64,000 nucleotides of DNA from assembly GCF_017168335.1 (NCBI RefSeq), contig NZ_JABFAU010000003.1, positions 709,561 through 773,560 of the forward strand, in the 5' to 3' direction. The notes under the pieces were generated by a model, which had not been told where the DNA came from, ran no database searches, and was given only the letters and a program-made list of their open reading frames with translations. Positions 62,618 through 64,000 of the stretch are shown here, in pieces (positions within the stretch are counted from its first letter, which is position 1; every line of letters starts with the position of its first letter). Made by a program: the position numbers and the translations under genes. Source of the stretch: Rhodococcus sp. KRD162 (lineage in GTDB: Bacteria; Actinomycetota; Actinomycetes; Mycobacteriales; Mycobacteriaceae).

Positions 62618-62634
62618 CGCCCTCGGTTGTTCGG

Positions 62635-63603
62635 TCATGTCCGCTCTGCCGTGGCCGCCATCGCAGCGACGAGGCGTGCCACGGCGTTTTCCACCCCGAG
62701 GTTCTCGGCCAGAGCGTCGAGCGCGTTTCTGTCGGCAGGCTCGGCCGGAATCTCATCGGACTTCGACAGCACGACATCCGCATCGGTGACCACCCGCACG
62801 ACGGGAAGGGCAGCGTCGAGGTAGTCGCTGGCGTTGGCCAGCTTCGCGCGGATGCCCGTGGCCATGTCCGAGGACGGATCGAGCGCCGCGTCGCGCAGTG
62901 CTGCGACCGACTCGTACTGGAGCATCAGGGTCGATGCCGTCTTCTCACCGATGCCCTTCACTCCGGGCAGGCCGTCGGAGGCGTCGCCTCTGAGAAGTGC
63001 GAGTTCGGCGTATGCCGCGCCCGCGCGGTGCAGAGGAACGCCGTATCGTTCGGAAACCAATGCCGGACCGAACAATTCGGCCTTGGCCAATCCACGCCCC
63101 ACGTACAGAACCCGAACCTCGTTCGGCTCGTCGGCGGCGACCTGCAACAGGTCTCTGTCCCCGCTGACCACTACCACTGGGTTCCGGCGCTCGCGCGCAG
63201 CCAACGTGCCGAGCACGTCGTCGGCCTCCAGTCCGTCCGCGCCTGCGGTGGCGATCCCCAGTGCGGCGAGAACGTCCATGATCATGTCCACCTGCGGAGT
63301 AAGGGTCTCCGGAACCTCTTCGCTCTCGGCAACCTCCGGTGGTGCCTCGGCCACCCGGTGCGCCTTGTAGGTCGGCACCAGGTCCACTCGGAACTGCGGC
63401 CGCCAGTCCAGATCCAGGCAGACTGCCAATCGTGTGGGTTCGGTGCGCCCGATCAACGCCGAGATCATGTCGAGGAACCCACGCACGGCGTTGACCGGCC
63501 GGCCATCCGGTGCCGTAATCGACTCGGGCAGTGCGTAGTAGGCCCTGAACCACAGGCTCGCACCATCGAGGAGCAGCAACGGCGACTTTCCGGGTGCGGT
63601 CAT
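62635..63603 (-). CDS. 5'-3' exonuclease (FEN/DNA polymerase I N-terminal-like)
   Basis: 322 aa from ATG 63603 ([14 protein letters not shown]); upstream ATG 63612 and GTG 63627 are alternatives. It has the FEN metal-binding acidic clusters ([41 protein letters not shown]) and the helix-hairpin-helix [16 protein letters not shown]. There is no polymerase domain. A stand-alone nuclease for flap or RNA primer removal and repair. Positional equivalent of Rv2090. Converges with the DUF4333 gene, 17 bases apart. Confidence 0.93.
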   Translation of the reverse strand: MTAPGKSPLLLLDGASLWFRAYYALPESITAPDGRPVNAVRGFLDMISALIGRTEPTRLAVCLDLDWRPQFRVDLVPTYKAHRVAEAPPEVAESEEVPETLTPQVDMIMDVLAALGIATAGADGLEADDVLGTLAARERRNPVVVVSGDRDLLQVAADEPNEVRVLYVGRGLAKAELFGPALVSERYGVPLHRAGAAYAELALLRGDASDGLPGVKGIGEKTASTLMLQYESVAALRDAALDPSSDMATGIRAKLANASDYLDAALPVVRVVTDADVVLSKSDEIPAEPADRNALDALAENLGVENAVARLVAAMAATAERT

Positions 63604-63627
63604 GGGGCCCATCTTGCCAAACGGCAC

Positions 63628-63633
63628 TAGCCT
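63628..63633 (+). promoter_or_regulatory. Candidate -10 of the M24 peptidase gene (leaderless)
   Basis: TAGCCT, six bases before ATG 63640. The intervening GGAGGG abuts the start codon and is too close to work as a Shine-Dalgarno. Confidence 0.45.
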
Positions 63634-63639
63634 GGAGGG

Positions 63640-64000
63640 ATGAGTATCGATTCTTCGGCCAGTTCCTCACGTTTCTCGAGCGACGTATACGCATCCCGGC
63701 TCGCGCGGGCCGCGCGCCTGACATCGGATGCGGGGCTGGATGCACTGCTGATCACTCCGGGGCCGGATCTGCAGTACTTGATCGGTTCGAAGGCCAGTTC
63801 GTTCGAGCGTCTCATCGCTCTGGTCGTACCTGCCGACGGAAGTACACCCAGCATCGTGGTTCCGCGGCTCGAGCTTGCTGCACTGGGTGATTCCGCGGCC
63901 CAGGATCTGTCTCTGACGCTCGTCGACTGGGTCGACGGTGTCGATCCGTACGCGCTGGTCGCTTCCGCGGTACCGGCCGGGTCCAAGACTGCGGTTGCCG
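63640..64000 (+). CDS. M24 family aminopeptidase P / Xaa-Pro dipeptidase, 5' part (3' truncated)
   Basis: The first 120 codons are present; the gene runs off the window. The N-terminal creatinase-like domain is recognisable from [41 protein letters not shown] and [11 protein letters not shown]. The metal-binding catalytic domain lies outside. Position after the divergent 5'-3' exonuclease matches Rv2089c (pepE). It would cleave peptides with proline in second position. Confidence 0.88.
   Translation, partial: MSIDSSASSSRFSSDVYASRLARAARLTSDAGLDALLITPGPDLQYLIGSKASSFERLIALVVPADGSTPSIVVPRLELAALGDSAAQDLSLTLVDWVDGVDPYALVASAVPAGSKTAVA

Overview
High-GC actinobacterial chromosome, most probably Rhodococcus or a close relative in the Mycobacteriales. 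The basis is the gene content and order: mycothiol ligase mshC, the complete Pup-proteasome locus (arc/mpa, dop, pup, prcB, prcA, pafA, pafB, pafC), tatA-tatC-helY, and hisE-hisG with metH and a PAC2 gene. These follow the order I recall for the Rv2136-Rv2089 block of Mycobacterium tuberculosis. No database search was run. Family names come from reading the translations. I see no insertion sequence, integrase, prophage or CRISPR array.

Layout. 1-3740: methylmalonyl-CoA mutase small subunit end, large subunit and the MeaB chaperone. 3717-9577: nucleoside hydrolase, OsmC-like protein, a ProP-type transporter, a CoA-transferase and a saccharopine-dehydrogenase-like enzyme. 9621-12709: an ATP-dependent carboxylate-amine ligase and an unusual zinc-ribbon SDR protein. 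12851-12936: tRNA-Leu(GAG) with its own terminator. 13104-20138: M20 peptidase, PEBP protein, pyrD, DUF5703, a lipoprotein, a small hypothetical, an aldo/keto reductase and uppP. 20164-23673: phosphomutase-like protein, DUF3090, SCO1664-family protein and mshC.

23670-32039 is the most notable part: four tightly coupled minus-strand genes forming an SMC-type anti-plasmid condensin system of the Wadjet JetABCD kind (apparently type III). It is headed by four 33-bp direct repeats and a candidate leaderless promoter, and sits directly downstream of an assimilatory nitrite reductase operon (unnamed gene, nirB, nirD; 32222-35354). Together the nir and jet genes separate mshC from the PAC2/metH pair, which lie close together in M. 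tuberculosis.

35456-46544: PAC2 and metH diverge from a 50-bp double promoter, followed by a HAD hydrolase, hisE, hisG, a PadR regulator with a partner membrane protein, two thioesterases, a RecB-like nuclease and the tRNA m1A58 methyltransferase. 46831-57268 holds protein pupylation, depupylation and degradation, interrupted by a convergent PAP2/diacylglycerol-kinase fusion, and ends with the DNA-damage regulators PafB and PafC. 57354-64000: TatA and TatC, the HelY helicase, a DUF4333 membrane protein, a 5'-3' exonuclease and the start of an M24 peptidase.

A recurring regulatory theme is a TANNNT hexamer (often exactly TAGGCT) ending 6-8 nt before the start codon. At least fourteen genes show it, which points to widespread leaderless transcripts and was used to choose several starts.
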